Below the pieces are notes generated by a model. The model saw only the letters and a program-made list of their open reading frames with translations. It did no database searches and was not told the DNA's origin. Source: SIG455 sp045646385 (GTDB lineage Bacteria > Bacillota > Clostridia > UMGS1810). Taken from it: a DNA stretch of 50,426 bases. Positions 23,466 through 32,141 of this stretch are shown piece by piece; position 1 is the first letter of the stretch; every line of letters begins with the position of its first letter. The stretch covers positions 1-50,426 of the forward strand of contig JAZRKQ010000021.1 of NCBI GenBank assembly GCA_045646385.1, written 5' to 3'. Both the position numbers and the translations under genes were made by a program.

Positions 23466-23699
23466 ATGGAAGAAAAACGTTTTCGCAGAAAACCCCGCAG
23501 AAAAGTTTGTGCGTTTTGTGCTGATAAAGTTGAACACATTGATTATAAAGATGTAGCAAAATTAAGAAGATTTGTTTCTGAACGCGGTAAAATTTTACCC
23601 AGACGTGTTACAGGTAACTGTGCTAAACACCAGAGACAACTTACAACTGCTATTAAAAGAGCAAGACACATCGCTTTGCTCCCATACACAACAGATTAA
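23466..23699 (+). CDS. rpsR: 30S ribosomal protein S18
   Basis: A 77-residue basic ribosomal protein with the family block DYKDVAKLRRFVSERGKILPRR and TGNCAKHQRQL. An N-terminal CAFC and a later Cys could form a zinc site. Last gene of the operon; GGAGG lies at 23453-23457. Confidence 0.97.
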   Translation: MEEKRFRRKPRRKVCAFCADKVEHIDYKDVAKLRRFVSERGKILPRRVTGNCAKHQRQLTTAIKRARHIALLPYTTD

Positions 23700-23704
23700 T
23701 TCTG

Positions 23705-23737
23705 ATGCCCTGCATTTACGCAGGGCATTTTTGTTTT
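23705..23737 (+). terminator. Terminator of rpsF-ssb-rpsR
   Basis: A 9-bp stem ATGCCCTGC/GCAGGGCAT followed by a T-rich run. Confidence 0.92.
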
Positions 23738-23840
23738 TCAAGAAAAATCGAGGAAATTTGCAAAAAAATCATTCCATTTTAACATTATGTGTGATATAAT
23801 AATATATTAAAAGGGATAATATGTTTAGAGAGGTGTTGAA

Positions 23841-24890
23841 ATGAAAAAGACAGTATGCGTTCTTTTCGGCGGAAAATCTGCTGAGTACAGCATTTCATTA
23901 CGAAGTTGCGCATCAGTTCTCAAAAACATTGACAGAGATAAATTTGATATCATCACCATAGGTATAACATCTGACGGCGTATGGTATTTATACGATGGAA
24001 ATATAGAAAATATAGAAAACGACACATGGCACAAAGGTAACCTTAAACGTGTTTGCATTGACCACAATGCGCTTGAACCGTACATACTTGTTTTAGACGG
24101 TGAATCATATTCAAAAATCAAGGCAGATGTTTTCTTCCCCGTCCTTCACGGTACAAATGGCGAAGACGGCAGACTTCAGGGTATTTTTGATATGGCGGGT
24201 GTTAAATACGTTGGTGTTGGTACTTTGTGCTCGGCAGTAGGTATGGATAAAGAATACTCAAAAATTGTTTTTGAACACGCAGGCATTGCTCAGGCAGACT
24301 GGGTTACAGTTCATGGCTATGACGACAGAGAAGCAAAAATTGCTGAGATAGAAAACAAGTTTGACTACCCTGTGTTTGTTAAGCCGGCAAATGCAGGTTC
24401 GTCTTACGGAATCGGCAAGGCTAAAACAAGGGCAGAACTTGTATCTGCTATGGATAATGCTTTTAAATATGACAAAAAAATACTTGTAGAAGAACTTTTA
24501 ACAGGTCACGAGGTTGAGTGTGCAGTTCTCGGTAACAGCGGAAATGTTATTGCTTCAACTGTGGGTGAGGTTGTGGCTGACGAAGAATTCTACACATTCG
24601 ACTCAAAGTATTCGGCTACATCAAAATCGCAGTTGCACATACCTGCGCTTATAAGCGGAAGCGCTATAGAGATTGTGCGTGCTGAAGCGGTTAAAGCGTT
24701 CGAGGCACTCTCCGGCAGAGGACTTTCAAGAGTCGACTTCTTTGTAGACGGTGAAGATGTTAAAATTAATGAGATAAATACCCTCCCCGGATTTACCAGC
24801 ATAAGTATGTACCCGAAACTTTTTGCATACTGCGGTATCGAGTATAAAGATTTGCTTACAAGACTTGTAGAACTCGCTTGTGAGGAGTAA
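23841..24890 (+). CDS. ddl: D-alanine--D-alanine ligase family enzyme
   Basis: An ATP-grasp ligase of 349 residues that joins D-Ala to D-Ala (or a related second residue) for peptidoglycan. Family motifs are FGGKSAEYSISL, LHGTNGEDGRLQG, VGMDKEYSK, FVKPANAGSSYGI and the metal-binding INEINTLPGFTSISMYPKL. The omega-loop reads FDSKYSA: the KY pair is typical of D-Ala-adding enzymes. EYSISL replaces the EHEVSL common in classical Ddl, a feature also seen in some Van-type ligases, so the second substrate is not fully certain. A -10 TATAAT at 23795-23800 precedes it. It starts the ddl-murI-DUF1934-argS run. Confidence 0.9.
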   Translation: MKKTVCVLFGGKSAEYSISLRSCASVLKNIDRDKFDIITIGITSDGVWYLYDGNIENIENDTWHKGNLKRVCIDHNALEPYILVLDGESYSKIKADVFFPVLHGTNGEDGRLQGIFDMAGVKYVGVGTLCSAVGMDKEYSKIVFEHAGIAQADWVTVHGYDDREAKIAEIENKFDYPVFVKPANAGSSYGIGKAKTRAELVSAMDNAFKYDKKILVEELLTGHEVECAVLGNSGNVIASTVGEVVADEEFYTFDSKYSATSKSQLHIPALISGSAIEIVRAEAVKAFEALSGRGLSRVDFFVDGEDVKINEINTLPGFTSISMYPKLFAYCGIEYKDLLTRLVELACEE

Positions 24891-24918
24891 TAGAACATTA
24901 GTATAAAGGATTGTTTAT

Positions 24919-25728
24919 ATGGATAACAGATGTATTGGTGTTTTTGATTCAGGACTTGGCGGACTTACATGCGTAAGTGAACTGTTAAATGTTCTGCCTG
25001 ACGAAAACATTGTGTATTTCGGTGATACGGGCAGAGTTCCGTACGGCTCGCGTTCTGAAGAAACAATAACAAAATATGTTCGCGGTGATATGAATTTTCT
25101 AATGAGCCACGACATAAAACTTATAGTTGCCGCTTGCGGTACGGCGAGTACAGTTGCCCTGCCAACACTTTCGGCAGAGTATAAAGTGCCGGCAATCGGT
25201 GTGGTAGAGCCTGCCGTAGATGCCGCCGTTTCTGCTACACGTAATGGAAAGATTGGTATTATAGGCACAGCAGGAACTATTGCCAACGGTAAGTATGAAA
25301 AACTTATTGCAGAGAGGAATCCATATTTGCAGACATTTGCAAAAGCGTGTCCACTTTTTGTACCGCTTGTTGAAAACGGGCTTACCGACCACGAAATAAC
25401 TTACCTTACGTGTAAGATGTACCTTGAGGAGATTAAATCAAGCGGAGTTGATACGCTGATTCTCGGTTGCACGCACTACCCGATGCTAAAAGAGGTAATA
25501 GAAAAATATATGGGCGACAGCGTTACATTGATTGACCCCGGATACGAAACTGCACATTATGTGCGAAAGTTTTTAGAAAAAGAAAATCTTCTTGCCGAGG
25601 GCGGTATACGCGAAAATCACCGATACTACGTAAGCGACACCGTTGACGGTTTTGAAAAAATGGCTAGTCTTTTTATGAACCGTGATATCGGAGGTCAGGT
25701 AGAGAAAATTGACATTGAAAAATATTGA
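24919..25728 (+). CDS. murI: Glutamate racemase
   Basis: Makes D-glutamate for peptidoglycan. The 269 residues show GVFDSGLGGLT at 7-16, the two catalytic cysteines C73 (AACGTAS) and C184 (LGCTHYPML), and DTGRVPYGSRS. The first motif is CGT where many MurI have CNT. It follows ddl by 28 bp, pairing two D-amino-acid steps. Confidence 0.94.
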   Translation: MDNRCIGVFDSGLGGLTCVSELLNVLPDENIVYFGDTGRVPYGSRSEETITKYVRGDMNFLMSHDIKLIVAACGTASTVALPTLSAEYKVPAIGVVEPAVDAAVSATRNGKIGIIGTAGTIANGKYEKLIAERNPYLQTFAKACPLFVPLVENGLTDHEITYLTCKMYLEEIKSSGVDTLILGCTHYPMLKEVIEKYMGDSVTLIDPGYETAHYVRKFLEKENLLAEGGIRENHRYYVSDTVDGFEKMASLFMNRDIGGQVEKIDIEKY

Positions 25729-25744
25729 TATGAGAGGAACACAA

Positions 25745-26176
25745 ATGAAAAAACGCGACTATCTTATATCTGTTAAAGGTATGCAGTCTTATGCAGACGC
25801 ACTTATGAGCAGTACAGACATTGAAATGATATCCGAATGTGATTTAACACTGCAGGACGGAAAGTACTTTATTGAGTACGAAGAAACAGAAGTAACCGGA
25901 ATGGAGGGCACTACAACCGATATTGAGGTTGACAGCGAATACGTGTCTGTTGTGCGCTCCGGAAAAGTATCTACCACAATGCTTTTTATAAAAGGCAGAC
26001 AGACAACAAGTTATTACGAAACTCCGTTCGGCACTATGATAATGGGCATAACAACCGATGATATTTCCACCGACCTTACGCTTGACGGAGGAACGGTTTC
26101 TGTAACTTACAATATAAGTATGAACAATCTGTATGTAGGCAAAAACACATTCAGTATAAACATAAGAAAATTTTAA
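25745..26176 (+). CDS. DUF1934 family beta-barrel protein
   Basis: A 143-residue protein of the DUF1934 (YwiB-like, calycin-type) family, whose function is not established. The sequence is rich in alternating beta-strand patterns (FIEYEETEVTGMEGTTTDIEV, VSVTYNISMNNLYVG). ATG 25745 is chosen because AGAGGAA lies just before it; the upstream in-frame extension starts inside murI. It directly precedes argS, a frequent arrangement in Firmicutes. Confidence 0.85.
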   Translation: MKKRDYLISVKGMQSYADALMSSTDIEMISECDLTLQDGKYFIEYEETEVTGMEGTTTDIEVDSEYVSVVRSGKVSTTMLFIKGRQTTSYYETPFGTMIMGITTDDISTDLTLDGGTVSVTYNISMNNLYVGKNTFSINIRKF

Positions 26177-26191
26177 GCGAGGTAAACACAA

Positions 26192-27856
26192 ATGAACATA
26201 ATTTCTGAAATTAAAAAACAGATTGAAACAACCGTTGCCGATGCGCTTGCAAAAGCAGAACTTGGCACAACAGATATTGAAATTGAAATCCCTGCAGACA
26301 GAAAAAACGGTGATTTTTCCGTAAACACCGCCATGAAACTGACTAAAATTGCAAAACGTCCGCCAAGAGAGATTGCAACTGCTTTGGTTGATGCTATGCA
26401 GACTGAGGGCACATATATAGATAAGATAGAAATTGCAGGGCCCGGATTTATAAACTTTTACTTAAATGACGCATGGCGCTACGACGGACTTAATGCCGTT
26501 CTTGCCGAGGGCGAAAACTTCGGTAAAACCGATATAGGAAACGGCAAAAAGGTTATGGTAGAGTTTGTGTCGGCAAACCCCACAGGACCTATGCATATGG
26601 GTAATGCACGCGGCGGTGCGCTTGGCGATACATTGGCAAATGCTCTCTCCTGGGCTGGTTTTGACGTTACAAAAGAATTTTATGTAAACGATGCCGGAGC
26701 ACAGATTGAAAAATTTGCTAAATCGCTGGAAGCACGATACATTCAGCAGTTAAAGGGTGAAGACGCTTTTGAATTCCCCGAAGACGGATATCAGGGTGAC
26801 GATATCCGCGAGCACGCCAAGAATTTTATAGAAATCAATGGCGACAAATACCTCGATTGCTCTGAGCAGGAGCGCCGTGATGCACTTGTTGCGTATGCGC
26901 TTGAATTAAATGTTCAGGGACTTGTTGACGGATTGGCTAAGTACAGAATATTCTATGACGTTTGGTTTAGAGAAAGCACTATCCACGCAAACGGCGAGGT
27001 TGCACAGACTATAGAAGACCTTAAAAATAGCGGTATAACTTACGAAAAAGACGGTGCGCTGTGGATTAAAACTACAGAGTTCGGCAGCGAAAAAGACGAA
27101 GTTCTTATCCGCGCGAACGGAATTCCGACATACTTTGCAGTTGACATTGCCTACCACAAAAACAAGTTTGCAGTACGTGGATTTGACAAGGTAATCAATG
27201 TATGGGGCGCAGACCATCACGGCCATGTAGCACGTATGAAAGGTGCTATGGACGCTATTGGTATAGACTCTTCAAAACTTGAGATTGTTATTATGCAACT
27301 TGTACGCCTTATGCGCAACGGTGAGGTTGCACGTATGAGCAAACGCACAGGCAAGATGATTACAATGAACGACCTTATAGACGAAATCGGCTGCGATGCT
27401 GCAAGATTTTTCTTTAATCTGCGTCAGGCGGGCAGTCATCTTGATTTTGACCTTGACCTTGCTATTGCACAGAACAGCGACAACCCCGTGTTCTATGTGC
27501 AATATGCTCACGCAAGAATCTGCAGTATTATAAGAACATTGGAGGCTGAGGGAATTACATTAAGTGCCGATGCCGACCTTAAACTGCTTACAGACCCCGC
27601 AGAGGCTGTGCTTATTGAAAAACTTATTTCTCTGCCTGACGAAATTAATCAGGTAGCAGAAACTTTAGAGCCCAGCAGACTTACAAGATACGTTCTTGAC
27701 CTTGCGGCACTGTTCCATTCTTTCTACAACTCTTGCAAGGTAAACTGCGACGATGCCGCACTTACACAGGCGCGTCTTGCACTTGTACATGCCACACGCA
27801 CAGTTATCAGAAACGTATTTGACATTTTAAAAATCACTGCTCCCGAAAAAATGTAA
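26192..27856 (+). CDS. argS: Arginyl-tRNA synthetase
   Basis: A 554-residue class I synthetase that charges tRNA-Arg. The HIGH motif appears as HMGN in NPTGPMHMGNARGGALGD (about residue 134), the KMSKS equivalent as MSKRTGK (about 382), and the N-terminal Arg-tRNA-synt domain and C-terminal DALR anticodon domain (YVQYAHARICSI onward) are present. No T-box leader precedes it. GAGGTAAACACAA supplies the ribosome site. Confidence 0.97.
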   Translation: MNIISEIKKQIETTVADALAKAELGTTDIEIEIPADRKNGDFSVNTAMKLTKIAKRPPREIATALVDAMQTEGTYIDKIEIAGPGFINFYLNDAWRYDGLNAVLAEGENFGKTDIGNGKKVMVEFVSANPTGPMHMGNARGGALGDTLANALSWAGFDVTKEFYVNDAGAQIEKFAKSLEARYIQQLKGEDAFEFPEDGYQGDDIREHAKNFIEINGDKYLDCSEQERRDALVAYALELNVQGLVDGLAKYRIFYDVWFRESTIHANGEVAQTIEDLKNSGITYEKDGALWIKTTEFGSEKDEVLIRANGIPTYFAVDIAYHKNKFAVRGFDKVINVWGADHHGHVARMKGAMDAIGIDSSKLEIVIMQLVRLMRNGEVARMSKRTGKMITMNDLIDEIGCDAARFFFNLRQAGSHLDFDLDLAIAQNSDNPVFYVQYAHARICSIIRTLEAEGITLSADADLKLLTDPAEAVLIEKLISLPDEINQVAETLEPSRLTRYVLDLAALFHSFYNSCKVNCDDAALTQARLALVHATRTVIRNVFDILKITAPEKM

Positions 27857-27872
27857 TGAGAGGAAGATAATA

Positions 27873-29330
27873 ATGAAAAACATTTTATCTAAATTGACTG
27901 CTTTGCTTCTTTCTGTGACACTTATCTTCTCCTGCACCATAGTTTTTGCTGAAGATGTAACCGAGGCTGATATAGACGCTTATTGGGCAGATGCCGTTAC
28001 CGATGCTATGGCGTTGTTTATTATGAATAATTATAAATTCGGCGCAGATGAGGGTGACATATATAAAAGCGCTTTAAAAGAGGTAATTGCCAAGCACCCC
28101 GAAGTGATTGATACTGCTTTGCAAGGTATGTACGAAAGCCTTGACGAGTACTCAACATATTTTACAGCAGAAGAATTTAAGTCGTTTGTAGAAGATGTCA
28201 GCGGAGAATTCTGCGGAATAGGCGTAACTATTATGGAGTTTTCCGACGGTCTTATGGTTACAGAGGTACACAAGGGCTCAGCCGCAGAGAGTGCAGGCTT
28301 AAAGAAAGGCGACGTTATAATCTCTGCCGACGGAACAGATATACGCGGTATGGAAATAGAACTTGCAAGAGGGTACATAGTAGGCCCTGTGGGCACGTCC
28401 GTTACCGTAGGCGTTATGCGTGACGGTCAGATGATGACTTTTGATATGGTACGCAGCGTTGTTAAAACAGTTGCAGGATTCTACCAGATTTTAGACGGCA
28501 ACATCGGCTACCTACAACTTTCTTCTTTTGACGAACACGCACACGAATTTATGGCTGAGGCACTTGAGGCATTGAAAGATACAAAAAATATTATCCTCGA
28601 CTTGCGCTACAATCCGGGTGGTTCGCTTGAAACTTTAAAGACTATTGCATCAATGACCTTGCCGAAAGGGCCCGTTATGCATCTTGAATATAAATTTTCG
28701 ATTGACAATACTGCCATTATAAACGAAACTGACGGATTTAAAAATAAATTTGTAGTTCTTGTAAACGGATACACGGCAAGTGCGGCAGAGGCTTTTGCGG
28801 CGGCTGTTCAGGATTACGGCGTTGGTGTTGTAGTTGGTGAACAGACCATCGGCAAAGGCACTATGCAGACCGTTGGCGGCATTTTAACCGGCGGTGGATA
28901 CAAACTTACTGTTGCCGAATATCTTTCCCCGAAAAAGAGAACAATAAACGGTATAGGTGTTACACCCGATTATTATGTTAAATCAAGAACTGTTGCATAT
29001 AGTGACGAGTATTTTGAGCCAATCACTTACGACCGTGTTATGCGCATGGGCGATACCGGTGCAGATGTTCTGGCACTTGAGCAGAGGCTTAACATTATGG
29101 GTTATTCTGTAGGTGTGCCCGATACCGAGTACGACGAAGACACCTTTTACGCAGTTAAAAAATATCAGGAATCTGCAGGGCTTTACCCCTATGGAGTGCT
29201 CGATATTACTACCCAGTTGAGCATACATTCGTATTTGCAGGATAAAGATGTTGTGCTTGACAAGGCTTTTGATAAAGCACTTGAAATTGCTTCGGGCGAT
29301 TTAAGCAAATATATAAAAGAATCGAAGTAA
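27873..29330 (+). CDS. Secreted S41 (CtpA-type) protease with PDZ and peptidoglycan-binding domains
   Basis: A 485-residue exported serine protease. A signal peptide or anchor covers residues 1-26 (ALLLSVTLIFSCTIVFA). A PDZ domain lies at about 105-185 (GIGVTIMEF, GLKKGDVI), then the S41 catalytic core with nucleophile Ser in NGYTASAAEAFAAA (about 299) and Lys in GKGTMQ (about 330). A C-terminal peptidoglycan-binding-1 domain at about 390-450 (GDTGADVLALEQRLNIMGY) tethers it to the wall. In spore-formers such CtpB-like proteases can process sporulation factors, but a general envelope role is equally possible. Confidence 0.9.
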   Translation: MKNILSKLTALLLSVTLIFSCTIVFAEDVTEADIDAYWADAVTDAMALFIMNNYKFGADEGDIYKSALKEVIAKHPEVIDTALQGMYESLDEYSTYFTAEEFKSFVEDVSGEFCGIGVTIMEFSDGLMVTEVHKGSAAESAGLKKGDVIISADGTDIRGMEIELARGYIVGPVGTSVTVGVMRDGQMMTFDMVRSVVKTVAGFYQILDGNIGYLQLSSFDEHAHEFMAEALEALKDTKNIILDLRYNPGGSLETLKTIASMTLPKGPVMHLEYKFSIDNTAIINETDGFKNKFVVLVNGYTASAAEAFAAAVQDYGVGVVVGEQTIGKGTMQTVGGILTGGGYKLTVAEYLSPKKRTINGIGVTPDYYVKSRTVAYSDEYFEPITYDRVMRMGDTGADVLALEQRLNIMGYSVGVPDTEYDEDTFYAVKKYQESAGLYPYGVLDITTQLSIHSYLQDKDVVLDKAFDKALEIASGDLSKYIKESK

Positions 29331-29337
29331 TAATTCA

Positions 29338-29391
29338 GTATATGTGGTTGAAACTGCCTGAGTATATTTATGCAGTTTCAAACACATATAC
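29338..29391. repeat. Conserved-loop hairpin 2 (reverse loop)
   Basis: A 20-bp stem with one mismatch (29338-29357 with 29372-29391). Loop CTGAGTATATTTAT is the reverse complement of ATAAATATACTCAG, matching the shared loop. It lacks a U-tract and starts 7 bp after the S41 protease stop. Confidence 0.82.
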
Positions 29392-29410
29392 AATAATAAA
29401 GCCAATTAAA

Positions 29411-29476
29411 AAGTGTTTATAAGTATATTAATCTGCCTAAACATACTCAAGCAGATTAATATACTTATAAACATTT
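29411..29476. repeat. Conserved-loop hairpin 3 (forward loop)
   Basis: A 26-bp stem with one G-U (29411-29436 with 29451-29476) and loop CTAAACATACTCAA. It is 19 bp from hairpin 2, with the loop in the opposite orientation, and ends 19 bp before the polA start. No U-tract. Confidence 0.85.
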
Positions 29477-29495
29477 GAAAGAAAAGGAGAGCATT

Positions 29496-32129
29496 ATGAA
29501 AAAGTATATGATAATAGACGGTAACAGCATCATTAACCGTGCTTTTTATGCTATCAAAAATCTCACCAACAGTGCAGGTATGCCCACTAACGGCATATAC
29601 GGATTTCTGAATATACTTTTTAAAAACATAGAAGAATACTCTCCTGATTACATCTCTGTTGCATTTGATATGCGCGCGCCTACATTCCGCCATAAGCATT
29701 ACAAAGCATACAAAGCGCAACGCAAGGGTATGCCCGAAGAACTGGCAATGCAGATGCCTGTTTTAAAAGAGATACTCTCTGCCATGAATATCCGCATTTA
29801 CGAAAAAGAGGGGTACGAGGCAGACGATATTATAGGTACTGTAAGCCGTATTTGTGATGAGGGCGGAGTTGAATGTTTAGTCCTTACGGGCGATAAGGAC
29901 GACCTGCAGTTGGCATCCGACACAACTAAAATACTTTTAACCACTACACGGATGGGGGCAACCACTACAGAAGTGTACGATGCAAAAGCAGTTGAAGAAA
30001 AGTACGGCGTAACCCCGCATGAGTTTATTGCCGTAAAAGCGCTTATGGGCGATACGTCCGACAATATTCCCGGTGTTTCCGGTATTGGAGAGAAAACTGC
30101 GTTTGCACTTATAAATGAATTTAAAAGTATAGAAAATCTTTATGATAATTTAGAGTCACCGTCCATCAAAACTGCCGCAAGAAACAAACTTGCCGCCGGC
30201 AGAGAAGATGCCGACCTTAGTTATTACCTTGCAACAATCGACAGGTTTGTGCCTGATGATTACAATATAGAAAAGGATAATGTAAAAGAATTTGATAACA
30301 AACGATTAGGTGAACTGTTTACAAATCTTGAACTTAAATCTTTCCTTAAAAAAATCGGCGGCAGTGCTACTGCAACTCTTACACTTCCTGAAAGCAAGGT
30401 TCTATTCGATACAGACGAGTTGAAACAGTTGCTTGGCGAAGTTAAAGAAAAACTTTTTTACAGAATATATACTGTTGATAACGAAATATGTTGCTTTGCT
30501 TTTTTGTCTGATGAAAAATGTGTTCGCATAATGACGGGTTTTGGCATAAACTCTGCCGATATTGCAGAAGCCATTTCTTCCGTTATGGCAAATGAAAACA
30601 TTAAAAAAATCTCTATGGATATTAAAGCCGATATGGTGTTACTTGCAAAATACGGCATAAAAATATCCAATTATTACGATATAGGCGTGGGCGCTTATAT
30701 TCTTGATGCATCACGCTCTGTTTACTCTGCCTCTGCTCTTACAGATGCATTTTTAAATTGTGAGATTGCCGATTTGGAAGAACTTCTCGGCAAAGGCAAG
30801 GGCAGAAAAAGTTTTGACGAATTAGACGATGAATCGCTTTCCAAAATAACTTGCGGCGAAGTGGGTGCACTCAGCGCACTTTATAAATACGAAACGGAAA
30901 AGATTGCTGAACTTGGTCAGAGTGAACTGTGCGATAATATAGAAATGCCGTTAGTTTCGGTGCTTGCCTCAATGGAGTTGGAAGGATTTTTGGTAGACCG
31001 TGAAAAACTTACCGAATACGGCCGTATGCTTGGTGCACGTATAGACGAACTTGAAAGTGAAATTTATTCTCTTGCAGGTGAGGAGTTTAATATAGGCTCG
31101 CCAAAGCAACTGGGGACTATACTTTTTGAAAAACTGAGGTTAAAAGCAGTTAAGAAAACAAAAACGGGCTACTCCACAAATGCAGAAGTTCTGGAAAAAC
31201 TTCTCGGCAAGCACGATATTATAGAAAAAATTATAGAATACAGACAAATAACGAAATTAAAATCAACGTATGCAGATGGTTTAAGTGCCCTTATTGACCC
31301 TAAAGACGGAAGAATACATTCAACCTTTAAGCAGACTGTTACCATGACAGGCCGTATAAGTTCTACCGAGCCCAACTTGCAGAACATTCCCGTAAGGCTT
31401 GAACTTGGCAGAGAACTTCGAAAGATGTTTGTTGCAAAAGAAGATTATGTTTTAATAGATGCCGACTATTCGCAGATAGAGTTGCGCGTGCTTGCGGCAC
31501 TTTCGGGCGATAAAGTTATGACAGAGGCATTCCGTTCTGGCGAAGATATTCACGCGGCAACTGCAAAAAATGTGTTTGGTACGGACGAGGTTACACCGCT
31601 TCTGCGTGCACGTGCAAAAGCCGTTAATTTTGGCATTGTGTACGGAATGGGCAGTTTTTCGCTGGCGGGTGATTTAGGAATATCCGTTGCGGAGGCTAAG
31701 GAATATATAGACAGTTATTTTATTAAGCATCCGAATGTTAAAGAGTTTATGGAAAACGCCGTAACTCAGGCTAAAGAGCAGGGCTGGGTTGAAACCGTGT
31801 TTAAAAGACGCAGATATATACCCGAGGTTTCCTCCTCTAACTTCGCTTTGCGTGCATCGGGCGAGCGTATGGCTATGAACACGCCTATTCAGGGCAGTGC
31901 GGCAGACATTATTAAAATTGCTATGGTGAGCGTATACAATGCACTTAAAAAACTTAAAACAGCGCGTCTTATACTTCAGGTGCACGACGAACTTATAATA
32001 GAGGCTCACGAGAGTGAAGCCGAAGAGGCTAAAAAGATACTCACAGAATGTATGGAAAATGCAGTTAACCTTGCTGTGCCGATGGTTGCAGAGGCGAATA
32101 TCGGCAAAAGTTGGTTTGATGCAAAATAG
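29496..32129 (+). CDS. polA: DNA polymerase I
   Basis: An 877-residue repair and Okazaki-fragment polymerase. The N-terminal 5'-3' exonuclease/FEN domain (MIIDGNSIINRAFYA; YEADDIIGT; GDKDDLQL) is followed by a degenerate 3'-5' exonuclease domain and the polymerase domain. Polymerase motif A is DADYSQIELR (about 655), B is KAVNFGIVYG (about 708) and C is QVHDELIIE (about 828). The exonuclease domain lacks the first DxE metal-binding motif (FYRIYTVDN at that place), so proofreading is probably absent, as in Bacillus/Taq Pol I. ATG 29496 with AAAGGAGA is preferred over the in-frame TTG at 29475. Confidence 0.96.
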   Translation: MKKYMIIDGNSIINRAFYAIKNLTNSAGMPTNGIYGFLNILFKNIEEYSPDYISVAFDMRAPTFRHKHYKAYKAQRKGMPEELAMQMPVLKEILSAMNIRIYEKEGYEADDIIGTVSRICDEGGVECLVLTGDKDDLQLASDTTKILLTTTRMGATTTEVYDAKAVEEKYGVTPHEFIAVKALMGDTSDNIPGVSGIGEKTAFALINEFKSIENLYDNLESPSIKTAARNKLAAGREDADLSYYLATIDRFVPDDYNIEKDNVKEFDNKRLGELFTNLELKSFLKKIGGSATATLTLPESKVLFDTDELKQLLGEVKEKLFYRIYTVDNEICCFAFLSDEKCVRIMTGFGINSADIAEAISSVMANENIKKISMDIKADMVLLAKYGIKISNYYDIGVGAYILDASRSVYSASALTDAFLNCEIADLEELLGKGKGRKSFDELDDESLSKITCGEVGALSALYKYETEKIAELGQSELCDNIEMPLVSVLASMELEGFLVDREKLTEYGRMLGARIDELESEIYSLAGEEFNIGSPKQLGTILFEKLRLKAVKKTKTGYSTNAEVLEKLLGKHDIIEKIIEYRQITKLKSTYADGLSALIDPKDGRIHSTFKQTVTMTGRISSTEPNLQNIPVRLELGRELRKMFVAKEDYVLIDADYSQIELRVLAALSGDKVMTEAFRSGEDIHAATAKNVFGTDEVTPLLRARAKAVNFGIVYGMGSFSLAGDLGISVAEAKEYIDSYFIKHPNVKEFMENAVTQAKEQGWVETVFKRRRYIPEVSSSNFALRASGERMAMNTPIQGSAADIIKIAMVSVYNALKKLKTARLILQVHDELIIEAHESEAEEAKKILTECMENAVNLAVPMVAEANIGKSWFDAK

Positions 32130-32141
32130 AGGGTGGCTTAA

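Noticed and set aside
25709..25745. Longer N-terminus for the DUF1934 protein starting inside murI
   Set aside because: The added residues follow murI codons in another frame, and AGAGGAA just before ATG 25745 marks the real start.
26177..26191. T-box or other riboswitch before argS
   Set aside because: Only 15 bp separate it from the previous gene; no leader structure is possible there, and none was seen before ddl.
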